A stretch of 64,000 nt of DNA from positions 3,286,001-3,350,000 of the forward strand of contig NZ_LT629703.1 in the NCBI RefSeq assembly GCF_900103365.1. Reading direction: 5' to 3'. Positions 17,995 to 28,056 of the stretch are shown in pieces. This stretch comes from Afipia sp. GAS231 (lineage in GTDB: Bacteria > Pseudomonadota > Alphaproteobacteria > Rhizobiales > Xanthobacteraceae). Under the pieces are notes generated by a model, which saw nothing but the letters and a program-made list of their open reading frames with translations, did no database searches and was not told where the DNA came from. Positions within the stretch are counted from its first letter, which is position 1, and each line of letters opens with the position of its first letter. A program made the translations under genes and the position numbers.

Positions 17995-18730
17995 AGCCTC
18001 TCGTCGACGACGACGGCACCAGCACCGGCGGCAGCGACGGAATCAAACGCGTGCGTTCGCCGTGCGCGGGGATCGCGCGATAGACCTGCTTGGTTGCTTC
18101 GACGATATGCACGCCGGCAAACGGCAGCGACAGCGCGGCACCGACGCGTTCCCACGCCATCGCCGAACGCAGGAACCAGCCTTTTCCGACCGGCGGCAAA
18201 AACAGCGCCTCGCCCCACGCCGTCGGCGTAAACCAGGTCTGCCGCAGCAATTGCGTGATCTGCCCGCGCGAATAGGGCCGGCCGTGGCCGAACGGCGTAT
18301 TGTCGGTGCGCGTCCATACGCCGCGGCGATTGGGGATGACAGCGATCAGGCGGCCGGACGGCGCCAGCACGCGCCACACCTCGCGCAGCAACCGCTCCGG
18401 ATCGTCCGACATTTCCAGCGAGTGAACCAGCAGGATGCGGTCCACGGCGGCATCCGGCAGCGGCATTGAAAATTCGTCGATCAGGGTCGCGAGCGCCGGC
18501 CGCGCGGTCGGCCATTTCAGCACGCCCTGCGCCGCCGGCATGAAGGCGATGCAGCGCTCGGAGTCCTCGCGGAACAACCCGAGATAAGGCGTCGGATAAC
18601 CGAGCCCGAGCACGCGCAGGCCCTCCGCATCCGGCCAGCGCGCCCGGATGCCGCGGTTGATCAGTTGCCGCGCCACAATGCCGAGGCGCCGCGAATAGAA
18701 GTCCCTGAGATCGATGACGTCGATGGTCAT
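17993..18730 (-). CDS. Class I SAM-dependent methyltransferase-fold protein
   Basis: 245 residues. Starts MTIDVIDLRDFYSRRLGIVA. The motif I equivalent is VLGLGYPTPYLGLFREDSER rather than a Gly-rich GxGxG, followed by LPDAAVDRILLVHSLEMSDD and VWRVLAPSGRLIAVIPNRRG, which fit the methyltransferase 11 fold. Substrate unknown. It is divergent from gloB with a 122-base gap, an arrangement I recall from other Rhizobiales, so both may share a control region. Confidence 0.82.
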   Translation of the reverse strand: MTIDVIDLRDFYSRRLGIVARQLINRGIRARWPDAEGLRVLGLGYPTPYLGLFREDSERCIAFMPAAQGVLKWPTARPALATLIDEFSMPLPDAAVDRILLVHSLEMSDDPERLLREVWRVLAPSGRLIAVIPNRRGVWTRTDNTPFGHGRPYSRGQITQLLRQTWFTPTAWGEALFLPPVGKGWFLRSAMAWERVGAALSLPFAGVHIVEATKQVYRAIPAHGERTRLIPSLPPVLVPSSSTRG

Positions 18731-18852
18731 GGACGCAATCTAACACGGCAGGTTTCGTTACGGCGCACCGAAAATGGCATTGCCGTGTGAGCGTTAACGC
18801 CATATTTCTGAAGATTAAAGCGGGCTAACCGCCCCTTACTTATGGAGTGATC

Positions 18853-19620
18853 ATGGCCGCGGAAATTCGCACTTTTACCTGTCTCAGCGACAATTTCGGC
18901 TATCTGATCCACGACCCCGCGACCAAGGCCACCGCGTCGATCGACGCGCCGGAAGCGGGTCCGATCATCAAGGCGCTGGAACGCGAAGGCTGGACGCTGA
19001 CGGATATCCTCATCACCCATCACCATCACGACCATGTCGGCGGCGTCGCCGAGTTGAAGAAGAAATACAATTGCCGCGTCGTGGCGCCGCACGACAAGGC
19101 GGCCAAGATCGCCGACGTCGATCTGCGCGCCGCCCACGGCGACGTCATCAAGGTCGGCGGCCTGCTGGTACGGGTATTGGAGACGCCGGGCCATACGCTC
19201 GACCACATCTCCTATGTGTTCGACAGCGAGAAGGCGCTGTTTGCCGCCGACACGCTGTTCTCGATCGGCTGCGGCCGCGTGTTCGAGGGCACCTATCCGA
19301 TGATGTGGGATTCGCTATTGAAGCTGCGCGCACTGCCGGACGATTTCAAACTCTATTGCGGCCACGAATATACCGCCTCCAACGTCAAGTTCGCGCTATC
19401 AGTCGAGTCCGATAATCCGGCCCTGCAGGCGCGCGCCGCCGAAGTGACGCGGCTGCGCGCGGACAACAAGCCGACGATCCCGGTGCTGCTCGGCGACGAG
19501 AAGAAGGCCAACGTGTTCCTGCGCGCGGACGATCCCGCCGTGGCGGTGAAGCTGCACATGAAGGGCGCCGCGGCGGCTGACGTGTTCGGCGAACTGCGCG
19601 AACGCAAGAACAAGTCCTGA
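18853..19620 (+). CDS. gloB: Hydroxyacylglutathione hydrolase (glyoxalase II)
   Basis: 255 residues from ATG 18853; a GTG six bases upstream is possible. The metallo-beta-lactamase motif THHHHDHVGG (about residues 55-64) binds the two metals, and GHTLDHISYVF, FAADTLFSIGCGRVFEGT and YCGHEYTASN complete the glyoxalase II set. It hydrolyses S-lactoylglutathione to lactate and GSH, the second step of methylglyoxal detoxification. Its TGA stop shares one base with the ATG of the cupin gene, so both are probably co-translated. Confidence 0.96.
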   Translation: MAAEIRTFTCLSDNFGYLIHDPATKATASIDAPEAGPIIKALEREGWTLTDILITHHHHDHVGGVAELKKKYNCRVVAPHDKAAKIADVDLRAAHGDVIKVGGLLVRVLETPGHTLDHISYVFDSEKALFAADTLFSIGCGRVFEGTYPMMWDSLLKLRALPDDFKLYCGHEYTASNVKFALSVESDNPALQARAAEVTRLRADNKPTIPVLLGDEKKANVFLRADDPAVAVKLHMKGAAAADVFGELRERKNKS

Positions 19621-20048
19621 TGGCGCTCGCCGCCGCCGAGATCATTGCGCGGCTCGAACTGGAGCCGCATCCCGAAGGCGGGCACTATCGCGAGACGTTT
19701 CGCGATGCCAGCGTTGATGGGAGTGGACGTTCACGCTCCACAGCAATCTATTTTCTGCTCGCACGCGGCGAACGCTCGCACTGGCATCGCGTCGATGCGG
19801 TGGAAGTCTGGCACTACTGCGCGGGCGACGCGCTGACCCTGCAGATCGCAGATGATCATGGACAACGCAGGGTGAAGCTCGGCCCTGATCTTGCGAAGGG
19901 TGAAATGCCGCAAGCGATCGTGCCCGCGCATGCCTGGCAGGCCGCCGAGAGCACCGGCGACTGGACCCTGGTCGGCTGCACCGTGGCGCCCGGCTTCGAA
20001 TTTGCAAAATTCGAGTTGGCGCCGAAAGGCTGGATGCCTTCGAGCTAG
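19620..20048 (+). CDS. DUF985 cupin-domain protein
   Basis: 142 residues. EIIARLELEPHPEGGHYRET at the start and YFLLARGERSHWHRVDAVEV WHYCAG (adjacent pieces) carry the cupin metal-binding His residues; WTLVGCTVAPGFEFAKFEL closes the barrel. DUF985 proteins are small cupins of unsettled function. The start codon overlaps the gloB stop (TGATG), indicating translational coupling and perhaps a shared detoxification role, which is inference. Confidence 0.9.
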   Translation: MALAAAEIIARLELEPHPEGGHYRETFRDASVDGSGRSRSTAIYFLLARGERSHWHRVDAVEVWHYCAGDALTLQIADDHGQRRVKLGPDLAKGEMPQAIVPAHAWQAAESTGDWTLVGCTVAPGFEFAKFELAPKGWMPSS

Positions 20049-20122
20049 GCGCATTCGGGAATCGGGTGGGTTTCTCACTTTCGCGCGCATAGTTTCCGTT
20101 CTCACGCGATTGGGAGCGGAAG

Positions 20123-20803
20123 ATGCACGGAACATTCAGCGTTTCACACCAGATCGAGCCGGCGATACTTTACTTCGGAACGCCTGTCGTTCTGATCGGC
20201 TCAAACAACGAGGACGGCTCGTTCAATCTCGCGCCGATGTCGTCGGCATGGTGGGTCGGCTGGCGCTGCATGCTTGGACTGGCGCGCAATTCCAAAACCA
20301 CCGAGAACATGATTCGTACGGGCGAATGCGTACTCAATCTGCCGTCGGCCGCTTTGGTCGGCGCGGTCGACCGGCTGGCGCGCACCACCGGTTCGGACCC
20401 GGTGCCGCCAGGCAAGACGATGCGCGGCTACCGGCATGAACACGACAAGTTCGCCCTTTGCGGCCTGACGCCGGTAGCGGGCGAGACGGTCGCCGCACCG
20501 CGCGCGCTGGAATGCCCGGTGCAGATCGAAGCCAAGGTCGCGCAGGTCCATCAGATGGCGCAGGACGATGCGGTCTGGCGCGGGAATTTGACCGCGATCG
20601 AAGTACGAATCACCCGCGTGCATGCGCATGCCGGCCTGATGATGGATGGTCAGCCGAACCGGATCGATCCCGACAAGTGGCGCCCGCTGATCATGAGCTT
20701 TCAGCAATTCTACGGCCTGACGCCGGACAAATTGCAACGCTCCGAGCTCGGACAGATTCCGGAAGCGATGTACAAGCCGCCTGGCTGGAAGCCGGCCGCC
20801 TAA
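20123..20803 (+). CDS. Flavin reductase-like FMN-binding protein
   Basis: 226 residues with a split-barrel flavin reductase-like domain: PVVLIGSNNEDGSFNLAPMS SAWWVGW near the start, LARNSKTTENMIRTGECVLN in the middle. In this fold FMN binds the NLAPMSSAWW-type loop. It might supply reduced flavin to an oxygenase or act on a small substrate; no partner oxygenase is adjacent. Its stop overlaps by three bases that of the convergent EamA gene. Confidence 0.82.
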   Translation: MHGTFSVSHQIEPAILYFGTPVVLIGSNNEDGSFNLAPMSSAWWVGWRCMLGLARNSKTTENMIRTGECVLNLPSAALVGAVDRLARTTGSDPVPPGKTMRGYRHEHDKFALCGLTPVAGETVAAPRALECPVQIEAKVAQVHQMAQDDAVWRGNLTAIEVRITRVHAHAGLMMDGQPNRIDPDKWRPLIMSFQQFYGLTPDKLQRSELGQIPEAMYKPPGWKPAA

Positions 20804-21672
20804 TTTTTCTTCCAGATCATGTCCCTGGCTGCGATCAGCCCGCCGCCGGCGATCAGCACCGCGGCGATAGCGATGGTGGCGCTCGGCGCGGCGTAACCCG
20901 CGAAGATCAGGAACGTCGTCGAGAGCAGCGGCGTGGCGTAGGACGCGGCGCCCAGCACGCGGATGTCGCCGCGCTTCATGCCGATGTCCCAGACGAAAAA
21001 CGCGGCGCCGACCGGGCCGACGCCGAGTGCGACAATCGCCAGCCATTGCCCTGATGTCTCCGGCCAGACGGTGGTCTCGACCGCGCCATGGACCAGGGCC
21101 GCAAGCAGCGCCGTCGCCAGACAGAAGCCGGCCACCGCATCGGTCGGCACCGCCTTGAGCTGGCGCGACATCACCGAATAGGCCGCCCATACGAACGCGG
21201 CGACGAAGGCCGCCGCCAAGCCCGGGATCTGGCCGGGCGTAAAGCCGCTGCCGCCGTTACCCGCGAACAACAACACCGTGCCGGCCAATCCGAGCAACGC
21301 GCCGATGATGTGATGCGGCGCCAGCCGCTCGCCGGGCAGCAGCGACGAGAACAGCACGATCAACAGCGGCCACAGGTAATTCAAGAGCCCTGCCTCGGCC
21401 GGCGGCGCGAAGCGTAGCGCGAGAAAATACAGCGCGTGATAGCCGAACAGCCCGCCGACCCCGACAACCCAGGCCACCGGCGGCTGTTTCAGCGCGGCGA
21501 AAGCCTGTGGGCGGAAGATGAAGCTCGCAAACGCCACGGCAGCGCCGATCGCGAACGTCATGGCCGCCAACTGGAACGCCGGAATCTTGCCGGTCGCAAC
21601 GGTCATGACCGACAGCAGCGACCACATCAGGATCGCGGTCAGTCCTACGAGGGTAGCGGTACGGGAGGTCAT
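20800..21672 (-). CDS. EamA/DMT-family transporter
   Basis: 290 residues with about ten membrane segments in two EamA repeats. The start is put at 21672 (MTSRTATLVGLTAILMWSLL). The open frame extends to 21789, but those extra 39 residues are the translation of a family D intergenic repeat and are not protein. Motifs NYLWPLLIVLFSSLLPGERL in the middle fit amino-acid or metabolite exporters of the YdcO/RhaT-like type. Substrate unknown. Confidence 0.87.
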   Translation of the reverse strand: MTSRTATLVGLTAILMWSLLSVMTVATGKIPAFQLAAMTFAIGAAVAFASFIFRPQAFAALKQPPVAWVVGVGGLFGYHALYFLALRFAPPAEAGLLNYLWPLLIVLFSSLLPGERLAPHHIIGALLGLAGTVLLFAGNGGSGFTPGQIPGLAAAFVAAFVWAAYSVMSRQLKAVPTDAVAGFCLATALLAALVHGAVETTVWPETSGQWLAIVALGVGPVGAAFFVWDIGMKRGDIRVLGAASYATPLLSTTFLIFAGYAAPSATIAIAAVLIAGGGLIAARDMIWKKN

Positions 21673-21683
21673 GAATTCGTTCT

Positions 21684-21770
21684 CGTCATGGCCGGGTTTA
21701 TCCCGGCCATCCACGTCTTTCCTGCCGAGTTCTAAAGACGTGGATGCCCGGGACAAGCCCGGGCATGACG
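21684..21770. repeat. Intergenic palindromic repeat, family D (CGTCATGGCCGGG)
   Basis: About 87 bases with complementary ends CGTCATGGCCGGG / CCCGGGCATGACG and an inner ATCCACGTCTTT / AAAGACGTGGAT pair. A second, longer copy is at 24848. It sits upstream of the EamA gene and downstream of phbB, 12 bases before the EamA start codon. Confidence 0.87.
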
Positions 21771-21813
21771 ACTTTTTGAGATCGCGCATAAAACGATCAG
21801 CGACAAACGCAGA

Positions 21814-22539
21814 TCACACCATGTACTGGCCGCCATTGATCGTCATGGTCGAGCCGGTAATGCCACCGGCCTCGTCGGCGGAAAGGAACACCACCGCGCG
21901 GGCGATTTCCTCGGGCTCGCCGAGACGATTGACCGGGATCAGTGGCAAAATGCTTTTCTCCAGCACTTCCTTCGGCACCGCCTGCACCATTTCGGTGTTG
22001 ATGTAGCCGGGGCAGATCGCATTCACGGTGATGCCGCCCTTGGCGTTCTCCAACGCCAACGCCTTGGTGAAGCCAATATCGCCAGCCTTGGCGGCCGAAT
22101 AGTTGACCTGACCGAACTGGCCCTTCTGGCCGTTGATGGAGGAGATGTTGATGACGCGGCCGAACTTGCGGGCGCGCATGCCCTCGATCACTTGGCGCGT
22201 CATGTTGAACAACGAGCCGAGATTGGTGTTGATGACCGCGTTCCATTGATCGAGCGTCATCTTGTGGAAGGCGCCGTCCTTGGTGATCCCCGCATTGTTG
22301 ATGAGCACGTCGACCGGACCGATATCGGCCTCGACCTTCTTGACGCCGTCAGCGCAGGCGTCGAACGAACTGACGTCCCATTTGTAGACGGGAATGCCGG
22401 TATCGGCCTTGAACTTCTCGGCCGCGGCGTCGTTGCCGGCGTAGCTCGCCGCCACCTTGTAGCCCGCAGCCTTCAACGCCTTGCTGATCGCCGCACCAAT
22501 GCCTCGCGTACCGCCCGTTACCAATGCAACACGTGCCAT
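21814..22539 (-). CDS. phbB: Acetoacetyl-CoA reductase (PhbB/PhaB)
   Basis: 241-residue short-chain dehydrogenase. Cofactor loop TGGTRGIGAAI at residues 8-18, NNAGITKDG, the catalytic Ser in NISSINGQKGQFGQVN and YSAAKAG, and the PhaB-type ending GGITGSTMTINGGQYMV. It reduces acetoacetyl-CoA to (R)-3-hydroxybutyryl-CoA with NADPH, the second step of polyhydroxybutyrate synthesis. phbA is upstream on the same strand, with a 183-base gap that includes a terminator-like hairpin. The PHB synthase gene is not in the window. Confidence 0.96.
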   Translation of the reverse strand: MARVALVTGGTRGIGAAISKALKAAGYKVAASYAGNDAAAEKFKADTGIPVYKWDVSSFDACADGVKKVEADIGPVDVLINNAGITKDGAFHKMTLDQWNAVINTNLGSLFNMTRQVIEGMRARKFGRVINISSINGQKGQFGQVNYSAAKAGDIGFTKALALENAKGGITVNAICPGYINTEMVQAVPKEVLEKSILPLIPVNRLGEPEEIARAVVFLSADEAGGITGSTMTINGGQYMV

Positions 22540-22625
22540 GTCGTCCTCCTCCTTGATCGTCCCTTATAAGCCGGAATTATCCCGGTCTTTTGACTGCGCT
22601 CAATCTTTCACAACTTCCAAAACGT

Positions 22626-22654
22626 AAAATGCCCGGCGCGAGGCCGGGCATTTT
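22626..22654 (-). terminator. Terminator-like hairpin between phbA and phbB
   Basis: Stem AAAATGCCCGGC / GCCGGGCATTTT (22626-22637 and 22643-22654), five-base loop. Both flanks are A/T runs, so it can work in either direction. For minus-strand transcription it lies after phbA and before phbB, so phbB may be read at a lower level or from its own promoter. Confidence 0.75.
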
Positions 22655-22722
22655 ATTTATCAGCAATCAGCGTTGTTGACAGATGATCTTTTCATCATTC
22701 AACCCGTCAACCTGCCTCTAGT

Positions 22723-23901
<1,179 letters not shown>

Positions 23902-24216
23902 GGACATCTCCTTTGACGTTTTGGGGCTTGAGGTTTCTCGACGGCGGGCGGCCGGATGGCGGGCCTGTCTCTTGGGCCCATCCTGTTAACCTCGGGATGT
24001 CGTGTCAATCGGCCAGAGGTCAAAATCACGCCGCGGCGCATTCAAAATAGCGCGCTTGGCGGTTTCCAGAGCAGTCTCCATGCCTTGGAATTAACCGTGC
24101 CGCACAAAACGGTAGCCGAACCGCATTGAAAATGCTTACTTTGCTGCGTTGCGTTGCTCGTCTGCCCGCCGGCGAAGCCGTCGGGTTCCCCGCTCTCGGT
24201 GTGTATGTGTGAGCCC

Positions 24217-24816
24217 ATGGCAAAGTCAGACCAACCTACAACGATCAAAAAATACGCCAACCGGCGGCTCTATAATACCGGCACCAGCACCTATGTGACG
24301 CTCGAGGATCTCGCAGCGATGGTGAAGGATGGCGAGGACTTTCTCGTCTATGACGCCAAGACCGGTGACGACATCACGCGCTCGGTGCTGGCGCAGATCA
24401 TCTTCGAACAGGAAAACAAGGCCGGCCAGAATCTGCTGCCGACCACGTTCCTGCGCCAGTTGATCCGCTTCTACGGCGACAGCATGCAGATGGTGGTGCC
24501 GAAATATCTCGAGCAGTCGATCGACACGCTGACGCGCGAGCAGGAAAAATTCCGCAAGCAGCTCACCAACACGTTCAGCGGAACGCCGTTCGCGCCGCTC
24601 GAAGAGCACGTCCGCCGCAACATGGAATTGTTTCAGCAGACGTTCTCGATGTTCAAGCCGTTCGTGCCGCCGCGCGGCGGAGTGGCTGCACTCGAACCGG
24701 AGAAGGTGCCGGAGCCGGTAGTCGAGGAAGACAACATCGACGACCTCCGCCGTCAGATGAAGGACATGCAGGACCGCCTCGAGCGGATGTCGAAAGAGCC
24801 GAAGAAGGAAGAGTAG
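24217..24816 (+). CDS. phaR: Polyhydroxyalkanoate synthesis repressor PhaR
   Basis: 199 residues from ATG 24217 (MAKSDQPTTIKKYANRRLYN). The N-terminal DNA-binding PHB/PHA accumulation domain has IKKYANRRLYNTGTSTYVTL and EDLAAMVKDGEDFLVYDAKT GDDITRSVLAQII (adjacent pieces); a second helical domain and an acidic coiled C-terminus (about residues 175-199) follow. PhaR binds both DNA and PHB granules and represses phasin and related genes until polymer forms. Divergent from phbA. An upstream in-frame ATG at 24154 would add 21 residues without family support. Confidence 0.95.
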   Translation: MAKSDQPTTIKKYANRRLYNTGTSTYVTLEDLAAMVKDGEDFLVYDAKTGDDITRSVLAQIIFEQENKAGQNLLPTTFLRQLIRFYGDSMQMVVPKYLEQSIDTLTREQEKFRKQLTNTFSGTPFAPLEEHVRRNMELFQQTFSMFKPFVPPRGGVAALEPEKVPEPVVEEDNIDDLRRQMKDMQDRLERMSKEPKKEE

Positions 24817-24847
24817 GACTCTCTCGCGCGCACAGAATCATTTGAGT

Positions 24848-24961
24848 CGTCATGGCCGGGCTTGTCCCGGCCATCCACGTTTTTGGGGCGAGACATTAAG
24901 ACGTGGATGCTCGGGACATCTAGCGCGAAGACGCGCTTCGCGCTTTTGCCCGGGCATGACG
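24848..24961. repeat. Intergenic palindromic repeat, family D (with inserted hairpin)
   Basis: About 114 bases with the same ends as the copy at 21684 (CGTCATGGCCGGGCTTGTCC ... CCCGGGCATGACG). The right half is longer than at 21684 because about 25 bases containing the small hairpin GCGAAGACGCGCTTCGC are inserted. It fills the gap between phaR and the convergent EAL gene. Confidence 0.85.
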
Positions 24962-24986
24962 AAAAAAATTGACGGTCGTTGAGTAT

Positions 24987-26678
24987 CTACCCCGCCGCCG
25001 GCAACACCGTATCGGTGGCCACACTCCACGGCCGTTGCGGCGACGCCAGGCCGATCAGGCGGCCCTGGATGTAATCGCAGCCCCATTCGCGCAGCATGAC
25101 TGCGGCTTCCTCGTCCTGCACCCATTCCGCCACCGTCTTGATCTGCAGCCGGCGGGCGAGATCGATCAACGTCTGCACGAAAGCGCGATCATCGGCGGAG
25201 CGGGCGATGTTCTGCACGAAGGCGCCGTCGATTTTGACGATATCGACGCCGAGCTTGCGCAGGTTGCGGAACGAGGTGTAGCCGGCGCCGAAATCGTCGA
25301 TCGCGATCCGGCTGCCGAAACCCTTGAGGCGGGTGATGAAGCCCCTGATGTCGTCGATATCCTGGATCGCGACGGTTTCGGTGATCTCGACGATCAGCCG
25401 CTCGCCGACGCCGGGATGCGCCTGCATCAGCGATTCGATTCCGGTCCACCAGTCCGGGTCCATGGTGGTGTCGGGCGAGATGTTGAGGCTGAGCTGAACG
25501 TTCGGCGAGGCCGCCAGTTCGGCGACTGCCAGTTCGAGCACGCGGTGATCGACCAGCCGAATGAGACCCAGCCGCTCCGCCACCGGAACGATATCGGGGG
25601 CCAGCAGCGCCTGGCCGTCCGCCTGCTCCATCCGCACCAGGCACTCGTAGAACGCCGGCTGCCGCGAGCGCGCCTCCACGACAGGTTCGAACGCGGTGAC
25701 GATCCGGCGCTCGTTCAGCGCGGTGACGATCTCGTCGGTGACGCGGATGTTGACGCGGCGCTGGGCGTCGCGCTCGACATTCGGACGCCACAGCGAGAAC
25801 GATCCGGCGCGGCGGCGCTTGGCGGCATCGAGCGTTTCCTGGGCGCGGTTGACGGCTTCATCGGCGCTGCGGGCGTAACGCGGCACGCTGACCGCGCCGA
25901 TCGATGCCGTCACCGACACCGGGCCGGACACGGTCGGCACCACGTCGTCGCGGATCCCCGCGAGAAAGCGCTCGGCCGCGACATTGGTGTCATCGACGGT
26001 GCAGTTGCGCAGGATCAGCCCGAATTTGTTGCCGGAAAATCGCCCGAGCACGTCGCCGCCGCGCAGCCGCGCCCGGATCCGTTTGCCGACTTCGGCGATC
26101 ACGGCATCCGCCACGTCGAAGCCGAAAGCGTCATTGACGCGCGCCAGATGATCGATCCCGATCAGCATGAAGGCGCAGGAGGCACGCGAGCGCGCGGTTT
26201 CCTCGATCGCTTCGGCCAGCGAGGCGATCAGATGGGTGCGATTGAGTTCGCCGGTGAGCGGATCGTTGCGCGACAGCCTCACGAGCTGCTCGTCGCGGGC
26301 GTGGCGCTCATTGTCGACGCGGACGATGCCTTGCGCGCGCGCCGGCCGGCCGTCGGGACCGGCAAACCAGCAGCCGGTCTCCTCGATCCAGATCACGGGA
26401 GCCGACGTCGAGGTCCGCACGCCATATTCGATCCGGTAGGCGGCCCCTTCCCCGCTCCGCGGCGGCGCCGACTGGCCGAGCGTGTCCGACCGGATCGAGC
26501 GTACAGGCTCGATCAGCTTGGCGAATTCGGTGCCGCTGGCGAGCGCCTGCGCCGGAACGTCGGTGAAGACGGCAGCGACGTTGTCGCTCCAGGCGATGGT
26601 GTCGGCCGCGATATCCCAGACGAACGCGGCCTGCCCGAGCGAGGCGAGAATGCTGGAAGCTTGCGGGACAGGGGGCAT
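24987..26678 (-). CDS. PAS-GGDEF-EAL cyclic-di-GMP protein with degenerate GGDEF site
   Basis: 563 residues. A PAS-like domain (about 10-125; AAFVWDIAADTIAWSDNVAA), a GGDEF domain (about 130-295) and an EAL domain (about 310-555). The cyclase motif GG(D/E)EF reads SGNKF, so cyclase activity is not expected. The EAL domain keeps its key acids though altered in wording: ECLVR for EALVR, LSLNIS, VEITET, AIDDFGAGYTS, VKIDG and AEWVQ. It may therefore be a phosphodiesterase, perhaps with the GGDEF domain as a GTP-sensing partner. No membrane segment is evident. Target process unknown. Confidence 0.9.
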   Translation of the reverse strand: MPPVPQASSILASLGQAAFVWDIAADTIAWSDNVAAVFTDVPAQALASGTEFAKLIEPVRSIRSDTLGQSAPPRSGEGAAYRIEYGVRTSTSAPVIWIEETGCWFAGPDGRPARAQGIVRVDNERHARDEQLVRLSRNDPLTGELNRTHLIASLAEAIEETARSRASCAFMLIGIDHLARVNDAFGFDVADAVIAEVGKRIRARLRGGDVLGRFSGNKFGLILRNCTVDDTNVAAERFLAGIRDDVVPTVSGPVSVTASIGAVSVPRYARSADEAVNRAQETLDAAKRRRAGSFSLWRPNVERDAQRRVNIRVTDEIVTALNERRIVTAFEPVVEARSRQPAFYECLVRMEQADGQALLAPDIVPVAERLGLIRLVDHRVLELAVAELAASPNVQLSLNISPDTTMDPDWWTGIESLMQAHPGVGERLIVEITETVAIQDIDDIRGFITRLKGFGSRIAIDDFGAGYTSFRNLRKLGVDIVKIDGAFVQNIARSADDRAFVQTLIDLARRLQIKTVAEWVQDEEAAVMLREWGCDYIQGRLIGLASPQRPWSVATDTVLPAAG

Positions 26679-26906
26679 CAGATCGCCTCGATTCGGGACA
26701 TCGCCGGATGATTCCCACGCAAGAGGATAGTGGCTGATTCGAATCAGAGGCTAGGCAAAGTTCATAAATAATCTGGAAAGCACGTTTCACGGCAATCCCG
26801 GACCCGCCGGGAACCAACCGCAACCGACCGGCATAGGCCTTGCGAGGCTCAGATCGCAGTGGGGCGTAACGTCCCAAAACGTGACAGTTAACGGTTACGG
26901 TGTGCG

Positions 26907-27194
26907 ATGCTGGATGTCGATCGATCAGAAGAGGCGCTGGACGGCGAGGTATTGGACGCCGACGAACCCGGCTGTGTCGCGCTGGTGCCGGTGACCCCAT
27001 CCTTGCGTTGGATGCCCAAAGGCCCGATCGCACGGCCCGATCCGGGCTTCGTCACCCAGTTGATCGCGACCGCGGCCCAGGCACCGCAGACCCGCAGCCT
27101 GCGGCGAGGCTCGCTGGCCGATGCCCAGACCGCCTACGGCACCAGCCGGAGCCCGCGCTACGTTGCCGGCTTCCGGACCCGACAAGTCGTCTGA
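26907..27194 (+). CDS. Small conserved-looking protein of unknown function
   Basis: 95 residues, MLDVDRSEEALDGEVLDADE then a Pro/Arg-rich body with RPDPGFVTQLIATAAQAPQT and a C-terminal YGTSRSPRYVAGFRTRQVV. The RPDxGFVxQLIAT block is a short motif I associate with small Rhizobiales proteins near flagellar or envelope genes, but I cannot name the family. Codon usage is similar to its neighbours. It is divergent from the EAL gene and convergent with a membrane-protein gene. Confidence 0.65.
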   Translation: MLDVDRSEEALDGEVLDADEPGCVALVPVTPSLRWMPKGPIARPDPGFVTQLIATAAQAPQTRSLRRGSLADAQTAYGTSRSPRYVAGFRTRQVV

Positions 27195-27226
27195 ATTCAA
27201 GTCGTCTGATCTTCTAAAATGACCGC

Positions 27227-27856
27227 TCAGCGTGGCGGCGTGTCCGACGGCGGCGCGCCGTTGCCCGGCTGCAGGCCCGGCGACGGGACCTCCGGGGAGG
27301 CCGCATGAGGCAGGACGGAAGGGTGCGGCTCGGGATGGTCCAGCGGTACGGACTGGGCGACCGAGGCCGCCGGAGGGGCTGATGATGCCGCCGTTGACGC
27401 AGCGGCGGGATCGAATTCGGGTTCGGCAGCCGGCGGCTCGGCCGCTCTCGAGCTTTTCCTGGAGACCGCAGGCGCAGCCGCGGCGACGGCGCCGCGTCGC
27501 GTGCGCAGCGCGAGGCCGGAGAGGAAATCCACCATCGACAGCGCGACCAGCAGGAAATAGGTCGAGGTACCGAACTTCGACCACAGCACGAATTCGGCGG
27601 CGGCCGCGCCGAACACGATCAGCGACAGCAGATGGTCGGTGAGATATTTCGCACCGGGGCGCGCGCCTTTGATGACCTCGCACATCAGAAGCAGGATGCC
27701 GAGCGCGAGCAGCACATCGCTCAGCGTCAGCGGCCATTCGGCGCCCGACATCAATGTCAGCTTGACCAGCGGATCCGTGAAGGAAACGCCGGGCATCAAA
27801 AACACGATGATGTTGTAGATCGCGAGCGGAATCAGAAGCAGCGGAAAACCGACCAT
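27227..27856 (-). CDS. Membrane protein with disordered Pro/Ala-rich tail
   Basis: 209 residues from ATG 27856, which has an AAGG site eight bases upstream; an in-frame ATG at 27928 would add 24 residues. About four hydrophobic segments in the first half (for example MVGFPLLLIPLAIYNIIVFL, LSDVLLALGILLLMCEVI, HLLSLIVFGAAAAEFVLW, YFLLVALSMVDFLSGLAL), then about 85 residues of Ala/Pro/Ser-rich sequence likely exposed and unstructured. I do not recognise a named family. Stop lies 33 bases from the convergent 95-residue gene. Confidence 0.75.
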   Translation of the reverse strand: MVGFPLLLIPLAIYNIIVFLMPGVSFTDPLVKLTLMSGAEWPLTLSDVLLALGILLLMCEVIKGARPGAKYLTDHLLSLIVFGAAAAEFVLWSKFGTSTYFLLVALSMVDFLSGLALRTRRGAVAAAAPAVSRKSSRAAEPPAAEPEFDPAAASTAASSAPPAASVAQSVPLDHPEPHPSVLPHAASPEVPSPGLQPGNGAPPSDTPPR

Positions 27857-28056
27857 GGCGAGGGCCTTGCTGGAATACCGGGCTAGGAAAACCGGACGAG
27901 AAAAAACGGATTTGCCCGGGCGAAGCATCGCGCTTCGTCACCGGGAACCGTTACCCTACTCGTTGGCCGAATTCAGGCAGCTGCCGCCACCGGCGGCGAC
28001 TTATCCAATGCCCGACCAGGACTTCTCAGGCAGGAGCCCTGATACGGAAATCCCGC

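Noticed and set aside
24969..26711. Long plus-strand open frame of about 580 codons opposite the PAS-GGDEF-EAL gene
   Set aside because: It has no recognisable motif, while the minus strand gives clear PAS, GGDEF and EAL domains. It is a shadow of a high-GC gene.
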